A stretch of DNA of 64,000 bases from Chrysemys picta bellii. Lineage: Eukaryota; Chordata; Testudines; Emydidae. Under the pieces are notes generated by a model, which made no database searches, had not been told where the DNA came from, and saw only the letters and a program-made list of their open reading frames with translations. Location: assembly GCF_011386835.1 (NCBI RefSeq), contig NC_088792.1, positions 40,352,882 through 40,416,881 on the forward strand. The letters are read 5' to 3'. Each line of letters opens with the position of its first letter. Position 1 is the stretch's first letter. Positions 1 through 12,259 of the stretch are shown one piece after another. Made by a program: the position numbers and the translations under genes.

Positions 1-1139
1 AGCCACTATAAACCTGGATAGTGAAAGTACAGTTCCCTAACTACCAGGTTTGGGAAGGGTCAGGCTGTCACTGTGCTTCTGAGAAGTCAGTGATAATAAT
101 TTAATTATTGGCAAAGTTTCTGGTTTGCATCATTATTTAAAATAAGAAACAAACCACATGTCTGGCATGAGCTAGTAAAAATGCCCATCTCACCTAAATC
201 ATCATGGACAATAAACCAAGTGAGAGAAATCAAGTTAGCGATGCTTTTATTGCAAAATATTCCTTATGAAATGTTTGAAACTGCAGATATCTATTAATAC
301 ATAGTACAGTGGGTTTTTTTTTTAAAGAATCTACCATTTGTAGATCTGTGAGATGAATGTGTCAGTGAGGCTCTGCTCTATGATTCTTAGTTCTTCTGCA
401 AGGTGCCTTTGCACCTGCTTCATTTGTATTCTGGTGTGGGAACTGAATTCTTTAGCAAATCCCATTGCTTTGTTTTACAATTTCGACTCAGTTCTAATTC
501 TCTGAAGTGTGCGCTGCCTGGTAACGGTTTGCTAATTCTTTTTTCACCAACTATAAATTTTTGGGAGAGGGGCACATACTTCTGAAAGACAAGGGAATGT
601 AAACTGCTACTCTTTCTTTAGTCACCAGCTGCTGCAGCACACAAGGCTCTTCCATGCCTTCTTGCTGGCTTTTAAATATATTTTTTTTAAAATAACATAT
701 TATCTTATGTGATTGATCTTACCTGACTAACAGTTGTCATGATGGAAGAATCTGTATTCCATCTGGAAGGTTAATTACATGATTTTCTGTATATCTGAGA
801 ACCTGGCAGATCTATAGGTTGCATGGCAAGAAGTGTGCTGTCTCAGGTAACTATGAACTCATTTTATAATCTCTGATTATTCCCCCCATATATCCTGTAT
901 TCTCCAGTCATGAAACTAGGAGTACCCGAGTCTTGTGAAAGGCAACCACACATGTTCATTTTATTGTGAGCCACAACCCAGTTTTAATTGAGAAAAATGA
1001 CCGCTGACTTTAATATAGAATGATGACATCTTTTTTGTACCACATTCTTGCAAGTTCATGTCTTCAGAATACCCATGTCTTTTGTTCTACTGTAACTGGT
1101 AGTATACCTTTCCTCCTCATGCTGAATCAACATGATTTA
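1..1139. other. Intron, nothing recognised
   Basis: AT-rich sequence downstream of the last exon found (minus-strand gene). I see no exon with paired splice sites, no recognisable repeat, and only short chance frames. Confidence 0.4.
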
Positions 1140-1147
1140 AAGCAGTG

Positions 1148-1640
1148 TAGGGTGACCAGATGACAGGAAGAAAATATCGGGACACAAGGGGGGGGGGGGA
1201 GGGGGGGTCACTGGCGGAGCAAAAAAAAACAAAAAACCGAGTGCTGCCGGTGTAAGGACACAAACAGCTCCCTCTCCCAATTCCCTACTGTGACCCAGTG
1301 CTGCTGGCAGTCGGGGGCGGGAGCTGAGAACAGCCCAGGGCTGCCGGCAGTCAAAGGAGATTATGCACCCTTCCTTAGGTATGCATACCTTCAGCCTCTG
1401 GTTTTTAGGAGGGGGGGGGGGAGAGAAACCAACAGAGAACAGCTGAGTGCTGCCGGCAGTCAGAGGAGAAGGAAAAAAAAAGCCGAGAACAGCTGAGTGC
1501 TGCCGGCAGCCCGGCAGAGAAAAAAAAAAAAAAAAAAAAAAAGCGGAGTGCAGCGTCCCGACCGAAGATCAATCGGGACGCGGGACAAATGCCTAAATAT
1601 CGGGACGGTCCCGATTTTATCGGGACGTCTGGTCACCCTA
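1148..1640. mobile_element. Non-autonomous hAT MITE with exact 8-bp target duplication
   Basis: Terminal inverted repeats TAGGGTGACCAGA and TCTGGTCACCCTA bound a 493-bp element. Flanks 1140-1147 and 1641-1648 both read AAGCAGTG, an exact 8-bp target-site duplication, the hAT hallmark. The interior holds short tandem G-rich and A-rich stretches around a repeated phrase containing GAGTGCTGCCGGC, with poly-G and poly-A runs, and no transposase frame. Confidence 0.9.
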
Positions 1641-1719
1641 AAGCAGTGCCTCCTGCCAGACTGCAAGAAGTGAGATCACTAACACAGTAATATGAGATGT
1701 GCCTGTATACAAAGTGAAC

Positions 1720-1829
1720 AAGAATGGCAGGAACTGATATAACATTATATTTGGGGTTCACAGTGGGAATCCGATTCAGGTTCTGTCCTTCTGAAGGCCT
1801 AGCCTCTTCCTTACTTCCCTGAATGTAAT
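1720..1829 (-). mobile_element. CR1 3' fragment, possible
   Basis: The stretch around 1793-1832 matches, with small changes, 2881-2926 inside the old CR1 copy (shared gaaggccta, cacttccttgcttccctga-like phrase). It appears to be a separate CR1-derived scrap that received the hAT MITE at 1838. Limits are uncertain. Confidence 0.35.
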
Positions 1830-1837
1830 GTAGTGTG

Positions 1838-2128
1838 CAGGGGCGGCTCCAGGCACCAGCGCAGCAAGCGCATGACTGGGGCGGCAAGCTGTGGCGGGCG
1901 GCCTGCCGATTGCTGTGAGGGCAGCAGTCAGGCGGCCTTCGGCAGCGTGCCTGCTGGAGGACCGCCGGTCCCGCGGTTTTGGTGACAGGCATTCTGAAGC
2001 CGCAGGACCAACAGATCACTTGCAGAAATGCTGCCGAATCCGCGTGACCGCAGACCGCCCGCAGGCATACCGCCAAAGGCCGCCTGACTGCCGTGCTTGG
2101 GGAGGCAAAAACCATAGAGCTGCCCCTG
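1838..2128. mobile_element. hAT MITE with exact 8-bp target duplication
   Basis: Ends CAGGGGCGGCTC and GAGCTGCCCCTG form inverted repeats (with one mismatch); both flanks (1830-1837 and 2129-2136) read GTAGTGTG. The 291-bp interior is GC-rich, with partly self-complementary GCGGCCTTCGG/CCGAATCCGC-like segments, and has no transposase. Confidence 0.9.
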
Positions 2129-2136
2129 GTAGTGTG

Positions 2137-2720
2137 GAACATCTGATTTGCCAAAGTAATTAGATGAATTAATTAAGCAAAGTTCACTGATTACATTGCC
2201 TACCACCCACTATAACATTGAAAATAAATTGTAATCCAATGTCTCTATGTTTTTAAATAATAATAGTAATGCAAAACCCATTAGTCATTTTTAGTGAATT
2301 TACTGCATTCTAGTTCATAGCAACCTCTGTTAATATTAACTGCCTGAACAATCCAGAAAGTTGAAATATTGGAACTATATTGTCAGATGGGGAATTAATT
2401 TAGTTTTAACTCTCCATGGTATGACAATGTGTGGAATAAAAGCTGAACAGGAAGAATGTTGAATAGTGAAACTGTAATTGCTTTACTCCTCTCCATACAA
2501 ATAGACTCAAATGGAGCAAAAAGGACTGAAGAAAAAACTTTAAAAGAGAAGCCAACTGTTTTATGAGAGATTGTGCTTAATACTTTGGTTCCTCCAAGCT
2601 CTCTCCTGCTCTGCATAAACATGGGTAAATAGCTATCCAAATCTACAAAGAAATGCATTGTTTTTATTTGTACGGGTAAAGTAATGTAATTTAACTGAAT
2701 TGACCTGAAACTACTCCTGT
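2137..2720. other. Intron, nothing recognised
   Basis: AT-rich, no convincing repeat, exon or RNA. Confidence 0.4.
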
Positions 2721-3535
2721 GAACAGAGAAATTGCCATACTAGCTTAGATCAGTGGTCTGTCTAGTCCAGAATTATTTCTCCCTCAATGTCTACTACCAC
2801 ATACTTGAGGAAGATGAAAGAAACCCCATACTGGAAAATTATGGAACAACTTGCTTAGACTGAGATACCTGTAACCCATCTGAAGGCCTAGGCCACTTCC
2901 TTGCTTCCCTGACCGTAATATGCAGTAGAACTTTTGGTAGTTGAAGATAGCAGTTGGCTAATACCCTGAAGTATGAGGGCTCATCTCCCTTATAAATGTT
3001 TTACCCTATCTAATGCAATTACCTTTATAAACATCTAATTAATAATTTTTAATACTACCTAAGTGCTTCTCCTCAGTGAAATGAAATCTTTTGGCAATAA
3101 GTTCCACAAGTTAACTATGCATTGTGTAAAAATGTGCCTGTTTTCAATTTTCCCTTTTCACTTCCATTGAATTTTCTTGCACTGTAAAGGGGTAAACAGG
3201 ATCACCCAATGTGCCTTTCTTTACCATTCATTATTTTGTATGCCTCTAACATATCTCCTCACTAAACCACAGTCCCAGTCTTTTAAATCTGTCTTCTTCT
3301 GGAGTATCCATGACTTGAGTCACTTTAAACTCCCATCTCTGGACTATATCCTATGAGATAGAGTAATCAGAACTGAGCAGAACATTTCAGGTGGTGGATG
3401 TACCATTAACTCTCATAATAGCATTATAATATTCTATCTCATTTTGCAGACATCCTAACATGGCTTGCTTTTTTTTTTACCTCCACTGCAAACTGAGCAG
3501 AAGTTTTCACTGAGCTGTTCACAGTGATTGTTTGA
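2721..3535 (-). mobile_element. Old CR1 LINE, 3' part
   Basis: The low end carries the CR1 3' UTR phrase (gccatact..gatcag.ggtctgtctag). Further on, the antisense of the CR1 ORF2 tail is recognisable by alignment with the copies at 28250 and 43243 (shared caagttaactatgc.ttgtgt region and cattctatctcatttt region). Many substitutions and indels make it the most diverged CR1 here; no frame is left. Confidence 0.7.
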
Positions 3536-3944
3536 TTTTTTTTTCCTGAGTGATTTGCCTCTTAAAAAAAATTGCTTGCTGCTGAATCAGATCACCTATT
3601 AGATGGCACGAGGGAAGGACACAATCAAAGATACATTGTCTTCAGTGTGCAACTTTTTCAAGAGAAAGAAAATATGTGTATAATTTTTGATGAACTAGTT
3701 CTGTCTGGTATGAATTTTACTGTTATGTGCTCCCACATGAAAGGCCTAGTCCTGAAGGAGATAAAGCACAGAACCTTACTCCTGTGCAGGAGTAAGGGTT
3801 CATGTTTATGGTTCCCTTTGTGGAATTGTGGCCTAAAAGTTTAACTCATGTAGTTTAATAAATGATCACAGAAATGCAGGTTTTATGTGGCCTCCTGCTA
3901 CCCGACTCATAGGTCATATATTTAGACATACAAATTACTTCTAA

Positions 3945-4209
3945 GGGCTTGTCTTCACTACTGGGGTAAGTCGATCTGCTACTCCAGCTACGTGAATGAC
4001 GTAGCTTAGGTTGATTTATCCCAGTGTCTTGACTGGTGCTGTGTTGAGGAGAGATGCTCTCCAGTCGAATTGCCTTACTCTTCTTGGGGAGCTGGAGTAC
4101 TGGAGAGTGCTCTGCCATTGATTTAGTAGGTCTTCACTAGATCCGCTAAATCGACACGTGCTTCATTGATTGCAGCAGTGTTGATCTCCTCAGTAGTGAA
4201 GACAAGTCC
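3945..4209. mobile_element. PIF/Harbinger-type MITE, copy 1
   Basis: The ends GGGCTTGTCTTCACTAC and GTAGTGAAGACAAGTCC are inverted repeats. Flanking TAA (3942-3944 and 4210-4212) is a 3-bp target duplication as in PIF/Harbinger. The interior has internal inverted phrases (taagtcgatct.. and ..ctaaatcgacac) and no transposase. A second copy lies in opposite orientation at 7863-8136. Confidence 0.85.
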
Positions 4210-4452
4210 TAAACATTTAGTAATGCTTACATGACTGAAAACTTCAGTCCAGCAGAAGTTCTTTATGAAAATAAAAGTAAAATCTGGGGCGTGCACACTA
4301 TAATGTTCAGGAAACATGTAATTAAACAAACCCTAGTCTAAAAATGTAAAATCAAAATACTTAAATAAAAGATTCAGAAGTAAACACTATTTGCCTTTTA
4401 CTTTAATATAATCTGGATAATCACAAAGCACAGAAATCGCTGACCTTTACCT

Positions 4453-4647
4453 GGGGGGGGGAAGGATAGCTCAGTGGTTTGAGCATTGGCCTGCTAAACC
4501 CAGGGTTGTGAGTTCAATCCTTGAGGGGGCCACTTAGGGATCTGGGGCAAAATAAGTACTTGGTCCTGCTAGTGAAGGCAGGGGGCTGGACTTTCAAGGT
4601 CCCTTCCAGTTCTAGGAGATGGAATATCTCCATTTATTATTATTATA
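4453..4647 (+). mobile_element. Cry I-type tRNA-derived SINE (tortoise Pol III SINE)
   Basis: The 5' half is tRNA-like, with an A box TAGCTCAGTGG at 4467-4477 and a degenerate B box AGTTCAATCC at 4511-4520. A conserved SINE body follows, and a tail whose GGTCCCTTCCAG resembles the CR1 3' end at 47075-47095. It ends in a TTA-rich run. The family is known from cryptodiran turtles, which is the best taxonomic marker in this window. Not a functional tRNA: no 3' acceptor strand pairs with the start. Confidence 0.85.
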
Positions 4648-5014
4648 ACTCTTTTTCTCAATTAACTTTACTAAGCAAAACATATCAGAGTGTGTGGGTG
4701 TGCAGACACACACATGTGTAAGTGGTAAAATAAGAAAGCAGCATTTGATGATGGAGAGCAGAAGTTTAAAAAAGTTTCAGAATTACAGAACTGTAACATT
4801 TCTGTATAAGAATTTCTTAGAAGTTCAAGCTGACTATCTGAAACTAGTATCCCTGGAAACTGTACAGCTTTGAGAAATGTTTTTGTTAAATGCTTGGTAT
4901 AAATGCTCAGTTTAATGCACTGATTTTTAATTAATTGCTGCTTCTACTGATTAGATATTACATAGTATACTGGGAGGTTACTATTATTTATTTTTTGGTG
5001 GCGTCAAGAAGCCC
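4648..5014. other. Intron, nothing recognised
   Basis: AT-rich; contains a short alternating GT/AC patch near 4690-4720 only. Confidence 0.35.
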
Positions 5015-5105
5015 CAATTGAAATCAGAGCCCCAATGCCTATACATTGTGAATAAACATAGTAAGAGACAGTCCCTTGCCCTGAAGAGCTAACAGTCTAA
5101 GTAAG
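5015..5105 (+). repeat. Reptilian interspersed repeat fragment, class unclear
   Basis: Phrases such as gagccccaatgc, acatagtaagagacagtccc and aagagctaacagtctaa also occur in diverged form at 9500-9600 (same strand), so this is a dispersed repeat. I cannot assign a class by eye. Confidence 0.45.
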
Positions 5106-5129
5106 ACAGAAAAACAGTGGGAAAAGGAA

Positions 5130-5325
5130 GTGGTATAATTCCTATTCTACAGATCTAGAACCAGGACAGAGACATGCAGGCCCAGATCCTCAAAGGTATA
5201 TTGATTTCAAGGGAAGTTAGGAATGCAAATACCTTTGGGCCTAAGTGGCTTGCCCAAGGTCAAACAGGAAGGTGGTGCCAGAATGAATCAGTATTAGAAC
5301 CCAGGCCTACTGCATTCCAGATTCC
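5130..5325 (+). mobile_element. MIR/CORE-SINE fragment interrupted by a palindromic MITE
   Basis: 5135-5175 matches the MIR segment before 'acagat..agaac', and 5244-5310 matches its continuation (aagtggcttgcccaaggtca, then a gaacccaggcct ending). Between them, about 5180-5244, lies a small palindromic insert with ends GGCCCAGATCCTCAAAGGTA and ATACCTTTGGGCC. Confidence 0.65.
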
Positions 5326-5359
5326 AAGTCAACATGACCATCTTTTCTATCTTCTAACA

Positions 5360-5746
5360 CAGGGGTTCTCAAACTTCATTGCACTGCAACCCCCTTCTGA
5401 CACTGCAACCCCCTTCTAAACGATCCTGGGAGGGGGGACCAAGTCTGAGCCCTGCTGCCCTGTGTGTGTGTGTGTGTGTGTGAGAGAACAAAGCCAGAAC
5501 CTGAGCCCCGGCCCCTGGGTGCGGGGGACAAAGCCCCAGGGCTTCAGCCCCACACAGGGGGCCTGTAACCTGAGCCCCGCCATCCAAAGCTGAAGCCCTC
5601 AGACTTCAGCTTTGGCCCCAGGCAGTGGAGCTTGGGCTTCAACTTCAGCCCCAGGCCCCAGAAAGTCTAACACCAGCCCTGGCGAGCCCATTAAAAAGGG
5701 GCCCTGACCCACTCTGGGGTCCCAACTCACAGTTTGAGAACTGCTG
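5360..5746. mobile_element. hAT MITE with exact 8-bp target duplication
   Basis: Ends CAGGGGTTCTCAAACT and AGTTTGAGAACTGCTG are inverted repeats; both flanks (5352-5359, 5747-5754) read TTCTAACA. The 387-bp interior is GC-rich with gccccaggc/aagccc phrases and a (TG)n run at 5459-5482. No transposase. Confidence 0.92.
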
Positions 5747-5754
5747 TTCTAACA

Positions 5755-6876
<1,122 letters not shown>

Positions 6877-7315
6877 TGTCACAGGGTGACTGGCCCCTTT
6901 AAATGAAGTAGGTCCAACTCCGTTGTGCCAGAACAGGTGCTCCCAGTTTGACCAATTAAGAGGAGGGGGGCAGAATGGGGGTTATAAAGAGCCAGGGTGT
7001 TACTTGGGGAGCAGGGAGAGCCCTGTGAGGGGCTGCCAGCATCCCCTGTGAGAGGAGGCAGTAGGAACCTGCTGGGGGAAAAGACCTCCAGTAGAAGGCC
7101 ATGGGAAGTGGTGCTCAGTTAAAATAGCCTGGAAGAAGTCCTGAAGTAGGTCCTGAATGAGGAGGGACTGAGAGGGACAAAGAGGAAAGTCCTCTGGGTG
7201 GGTTGAGGAACTGTGATTGTGAGGTTTTTGCCTGTGTTTGGAACATAAAACTGTCTGGAAAAGAAACTCTGGGTGTGGCAATGGATCCTTCATGGGCTGG
7301 AGACAAGCAGCACCT
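6877..7315 (+). mobile_element. LTR-like element, probably solo LTR
   Basis: Begins TGTCAC, carries TGGCCCCTTTAAAT (shared exactly with the solo LTR at 15575-16443), then a purine-rich body of linked gagg/ctgg phrases typical of reptilian LTRs, and ends near a CTTACA at 7313-7319. I found no convincing target duplication, so limits and class are provisional. Confidence 0.5.
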
Positions 7316-7319
7316 TACA

Positions 7320-7859
7320 TGAACATAATTCACTAAAAGACTTACCAGTAAATCTTTACCACTAAACCAGAGATGTAGCACTGTACATTAACAGCTCTAT
7401 AGAATATGAGTAACATGACCCATTGCCTGGTTTTAAATAGGTCTGATTTCTTTTGAATGCACTTACCCTTTTTTCCTTTAGAGCGGCTCTCTCTTTACTA
7501 GAAGAGAGTATATTGGTATTGATATATTAGTAATATTTCATCCTAGTATAACCTAATGACAAACATCTCTCATTTTCATAATGGTTGTAAAGTGTCTGTA
7601 ATCACTAAAGCCTTATTCCAAACACTTCACTTCCATACAAACATTCCCTCTAAAATACAGTGGTCACCACAAAAAAGCCAGCATTGCCACCAGCTATCAC
7701 ACAATGGCATCTGATATGCCACAGTAGTCTCTTTTCTCCAGAATAGCATTGCTCTAGCAGTGTAAATGGACCTTAAAATGGAGGTCAGCCTCACTTAGGG
7801 CTTCTTTAAAGAGTGATGTAAAGGGCCTTAGTGTGATGGAGAACTCACGCTGCTATCTC
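7320..7859. other. Intron, nothing recognised
   Basis: No supported feature. A donor-like gacttac at 7338-7344 (minus) has no recognisable exon behind it. Confidence 0.35.
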
Positions 7860-7862
7860 TCA

Positions 7863-8136
7863 GGGCTTGTCTTCATTACCAGGGAGATCGATGCTGCTGC
7901 AATCAATGCAGTGGGTGTCGATTTAGGGGGTCTAGCGAAGACCCGCTAAATTGACAGCAGAGCACTCTCCAGTCCAGTACTCCACCTCCCCAAAAAGAGT
8001 AAGGTAAGTAGACCAGAGAATGTCTCTCATCAATGCAGGGTAAGTCGACCTAAGCTACGTTGACTCCAGCTACGTTATTCACACAGCTGGAGTAGCATAC
8101 CTTAGGTCGACTTACTCTGGTAGGGAAGACAAGCCC
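7863..8136. mobile_element. PIF/Harbinger-type MITE, copy 2
   Basis: Same family as 3945-4209 but inverted. Ends GGGCTTGTCTTCA and GGAAGACAAGCCC; flanking TCA (7860-7862, 8137-8139) is the 3-bp TNA target duplication. Shared internal phrases include ctaaattgac, gagcactctccagt and gtaagtcgacctaagctacg. Confidence 0.88.
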
Positions 8137-8139
8137 TCA

Positions 8140-9480
8140 GATGCCACTCACTGTGTACTGTTGTCACTTTCCTTCACTTGACTTCTTAATACTGATTGCT
8201 GTAAAAAAATTCAGTCAAAAGTCTAAAGGACTATTATAGAATAGAATTCACTTTTGACTTTGGCACATGACAAGGTTGTTGTGAGCTTCACAGCGGTGTC
8301 AACTCCTAAAAGAGATGGAAATGACTTTGCACCAATCAGTAGCTAAATTTTACATAAACATATTCACAAAATAACAGTAACACACAATGTGTAATTATAT
8401 AACCTTCCAAGTACATTTGTTTTAAGCAACAAACACTTTTTGATCAAGCAAGCTCTCTTAAAATCCCATTTTCAAACATTTACATAGCTCAATTGCTCAG
8501 GTAAGACAAACTATTTTTGTTCTGGTGGCAGCAGCAAGAAAGGTCAGGGTAATTCTCCTCTGGAGGATAAAATTCAGAATTTTTCAAACGAAGGAGTACA
8601 CAGAATACTCTTTCTTGTTTAAACACAATCAGCTACAAGCATATTCAGAATCACAATAGTAGTGTGTCCCAGCCCTTAATGGGCTCTTCTAAACCTTTTG
8701 GTACATAATTGGCTAACAAGTTGCAAAATCAAATTGATAGGTTCCCTGTGAGTTTGGAGAAACTTCTAGGGCAATTACAAGTAGATTAATATGATCTAAT
8801 TAAGACAGGCTTTTAGCAACACAACAATAAGATTTTCCCTGGAAGGAGGACTTCACTGTCCATGGTGGACAGTTTCTCCAGTGATGTCTTGCATCATTTC
8901 TGCAGTTAACAGTACACCACCATGCAGTAATATCTATTTCTCAAAGCGCCACTCTCCCTACCTTAAAGGTGAGCTTGGGTCCCATCTGCCTTGTGCTGGC
9001 CCCTGCCATGAGGCCTCACATTTGAACTCTTGCATACTCTTGCTAGTTTGTGGTTGAATTTGGGGCTGTCCAAATTCCAGTTTCATATGTTCTGGGATTT
9101 GGAGTATTCCAAACTCCATTGTGCACCACATTGTCCAACAATTCAAGTGTGAGGCATCATGCCAAGGTGAGGCGTAGGTGTTATGCAGCTGACCTAGAAG
9201 ATCATGTTTAAGGAAGGTGGAGCTGGGGTTCTGCAAAGAAAATGGTGATAATAGAGGGTGGAGGAGGAGGCATGGAAGAAATATTGGAAGGAAGAATTAA
9301 TATTCTAGAGAGGGAGGCAAGACCCATGGCGAGGACCAGTGAATAGTAACATATACCTATTCCACCCCATCTCAGACAACACAAACACACTTATTTGCCA
9401 AACCTTCCCAGATACCCTAGGGACAAGCAAGCCCAACCAGTCCCCTTTTCTGGAAATCCCAAACTCTTTTGCAGCCTCAT
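8140..9480. other. Intron, nothing recognised
   Basis: Ordinary intronic sequence. No paired splice sites, repeats with clear ends, or RNA structure seen. Confidence 0.4.
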
Positions 9481-9484
9481 GACA

Positions 9485-9605
9485 ACTCTGGTTTAACTCC
9501 TCCCTGCTAATTATTACTGTTGTTATGATCCTAGTGCCTAGAGGACCCAAATAAAGTTGGGGCCCCATTGTGCTAAAGTGATGTACAAATACATATTAAG
9601 AAAGA
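9485..9605 (+). repeat. Reptilian interspersed repeat fragment, class unclear
   Basis: Phrases tatgatcctagtgcctagagg, ggccccattgtgct and gtacaaatacat followed by ccctgctccaaagagct match the repeat at 5015-5105 in order and strand. Confidence 0.5.
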
Positions 9606-10216
9606 GGCCCTGCTCCAAAGAGCTACTGATGAATGCTGCTCTTTTCCTGTAATAGGATAACTGGGGTGAGACTAGAGAGCTGTGTTACAGTTTTAACGAT
9701 TAGAATATACCAAGGTGAATTCATTACTAAAGTATCAGATGATGCCACTCATTGGCTCTGAGGAGTTCGGCTGATGGAACATCTAAATAAAGATTTATTT
9801 TGGTGTGATTTTTGAACACAAAACTGTTTCTGGCAATTGATCTGGAAATTTTGTTCATATTATGATAAATAATAAACCTCTTGAGAAAATGAAAATGAAC
9901 ACAAAAATATTTGCTCACTACTTCATTATTTCAAGAATCAGGCTCACATGGACTGGGGGTATGACATCAAAGGCCATTTTCCAGTTGAAATGAAGTGGAT
10001 TTATTTTTACCTAAAATTGCACACACACTTAGTTCACTCATTCATAAAGTCAAATTCTTTACTGGATTTCAAAACTGGATACAATATGTCATTCTCACAG
10101 ACCTGCAAATGATTACTTATTCAGAATGAGACTTATTCAGTTTGCACCTCAAACCTATGCAATTTCTGGCTGGAACACCGTGAAAAGGGAGGTTTTGAAA
10201 ATTGCAATGACTATCA
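9606..10216. other. Intron, nothing recognised
   Basis: No supported feature. Confidence 0.35.
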
Positions 10217-10260
10217 GTGAAATGCTCTCCGTTTCTCTCTCTGTCCGTAATATTTTTTTC

Positions 10261-10440
10261 AGATGATCTGCTCAGGTTGGATTATCAGGGTGTGAGTGTT
10301 ACACCTCAGTACTTTCAAGAGATGTTAGATTTTAAACATTCTCAAGTGAAAAAGTTATTTCAAAGTTATTATAGTGACATGGATATGCTGTATCCTAAAT
10401 CAAATGGAATGTTACTATATGTTTGTATCATACCTAGCAA
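10261..10440 (+). other. Orphan plus-strand exon-like frame, unidentified
   Basis: A strong pyrimidine tract (ctccgtttctctctctgtcc) and ttttttcag precede an open frame reading Asp-Asp-Leu-Leu-Arg-Leu-Asp-Tyr at 10262 onward. The first 45 residues are of ordinary protein-like composition, but no consensus donor follows, and after about 10450 the frame becomes AT-rich and Ile-rich. I do not recognise the family. It is antisense to the MALRD1-like gene. It may be a retropseudogene scrap, an exon of another transcript, or chance. Confidence 0.2.
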
Positions 10441-10559
10441 AATAGAGACCCAATCTAGTTGGCTCCTTGGTACTATGACAATAAAAATGATTAATATAAT
10501 CATCATTTTGCTCTGGCATTGGACTAAAGTGTTTGAGGTTGGAGTATTTTTTAAATGAT

Positions 10560-11379
10560 TATCTGTCTTCTCTGAAGATGTATAAAGCAATGCCTAATGT
10601 ATATGCTGGTGAAAATTCTGTGGACGTTAGTTTATGAGAAGAGCAAAGCTAGATGTGTTAAGCAAACTGTTAAATTTGTTTTAATTCCATTTTCTCTTTT
10701 TAATCAGTCTTGTTTTTATTGAGATTACTGTTGTCTGGTTAATTTCATGCAGATGTCTGCTTGTGGACAAGGACCCCATAGTATGCAGAGAGAGGTACTG
10801 GAGGTTAAAGAGTTTCTGGAACCTGCACTCTCCTCTCAGTCTTGGTCAAGGGGCACAACTACCAGTCACGTTGTGTTGCCAACAGGCTGTAGCAGGCAGC
10901 CCTAAGAGGAGAATCTGAAAGACCAAGGAGGAATGAGAGTTGGCAGACATGTTAGTCACAGGTACACAATGAAGACAATGGATATTACAATATTTTCACC
11001 ACCTACTAATACTTGTTCTGCATTATTTGTTTTCTCCTTAAATCTTAACATGACAGCCTGTTGTCTTCATAATACCAGGAATTGTATTCCATGTTAGTAT
11101 ATTTTGTTCTGTGAGTAGTACCAAGGGTTACTTTGCTATCAGGAGCTGGGATTTTTGTTGGGACATGCTAATACAAAATGCATGTGTTGTGTATTTAAGC
11201 TCTTGACCAGCCCCAACGTGGGGGGAATAATTTACACTGAGATTTTTTATTGTGGCCCCTCAACAATTGCTTTTTTCCCCCATTTGCTCCTGAATCTTCA
11301 TCTGGAACCTGTCAGTGTTATGCCAAGCTTCAGCCCAGGACAGACATTGAAAATGATGACCTGCAGCAGAGTGCTATGC
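10560..11379. other. Intron, nothing recognised
   Basis: No supported feature. Confidence 0.35.
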
Positions 11380-11432
11380 TTGATGTCAGTGGAACTGCAC
11401 ACATTTACACCAGCAGAGAATTTGGCCCCTAA
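11380..11432. mobile_element. Half of a palindromic reptilian MITE
   Basis: cagtggaactgcac..atttacaccagcagagaatttggccc resembles the right half of a common palindromic MITE whose ends are GGGCCAAATTCT-like. The left half is not seen. Confidence 0.4.
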
Positions 11433-11940
11433 AGTCAGGTCCTTTTGTTGCAGTGATTTCTTACTATTTATTATTTGCACTGCAGGAGCACTTAGGGCCA
11501 GCAATTCAGGGTCAGGACCCCATCATGCATGGTTCAGTACAGATGAATAGTAAAAAGACCACAAAGAGCTCATCCTAGATTATGACAAAATACAATGGGT
11601 GGATGAGGCAGAAACAGGGAAAAGGGAAGGACAAGATAACAGTAAAGTAGGCAAGTATAATAAGCCGAGGTTTCAGCTCACCACCTAGCTGCACATTTTG
11701 TTCATTTATTAAATGGGTTTGCTGTTTACAAAACAATCCGTTCTGAGTTTTGAAAGCCAAATTTCAAATTTGTTTTTGTTTGTAACCATCTGAAATAGAT
11801 GCTGTTGAAGAGCAATATCTATAGAAATGTGTTTACAGCTTCATTACACAGAATATATAAAATAAGCCATTGAGCTCAATGGCGTTACTTTGAATTCACG
11901 CCAGCGTAGCTGAAAGCAGAACCTGGCTCATTATGTAAAG

Positions 11941-12251
11941 CAGGGGTCGGCAACCTTTCAAAAGTGGTGTGCCGAGTCTTCGATTATTCACTCTGATTTA
12001 AGATTTCACGTGCCAGTAATACATTTTAACGTTTTTAGAAGGTCTCTTTCTATAAGTCTATAATATATAACTAAACTATTGTTGTGTGTAAAGTAAATAA
12101 GGTTTTTAAAATGCTTAAGACGCTTCATTTAAAATTAAATTAAAATGCAGAACCCCCCAGAGCGGTGGCCAGAACCCGGGCAGTGTAAGTGCCGCTGAAA
12201 ATCAGCTCGCGTGCCGCTTTCGGCACAAGTGCCATAGGTTGTCTACTCCTG
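11941..12251. mobile_element. hAT MITE with exact 8-bp target duplication
   Basis: Ends CAGGGGTCGGCAACCT and AGGTTGTCTACTCCTG are inverted repeats; flanks 11933-11940 and 12252-12259 both read ATGTAAAG. Inner phrase gtgtgccg...cgtgccgctttcggcac is typical of this family. No transposase. Confidence 0.92.
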
Positions 12252-12259
12252 ATGTAAAG

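Noticed and set aside
1633..2206. Frames of 173 and 92 codons
   Set aside because: They span a hAT MITE with defined ends and target duplication, and carry no domain.
4453..4525. Possible functional tRNA gene
   Set aside because: No closing acceptor strand, degenerate arms and a SINE body directly following; it is a SINE head.
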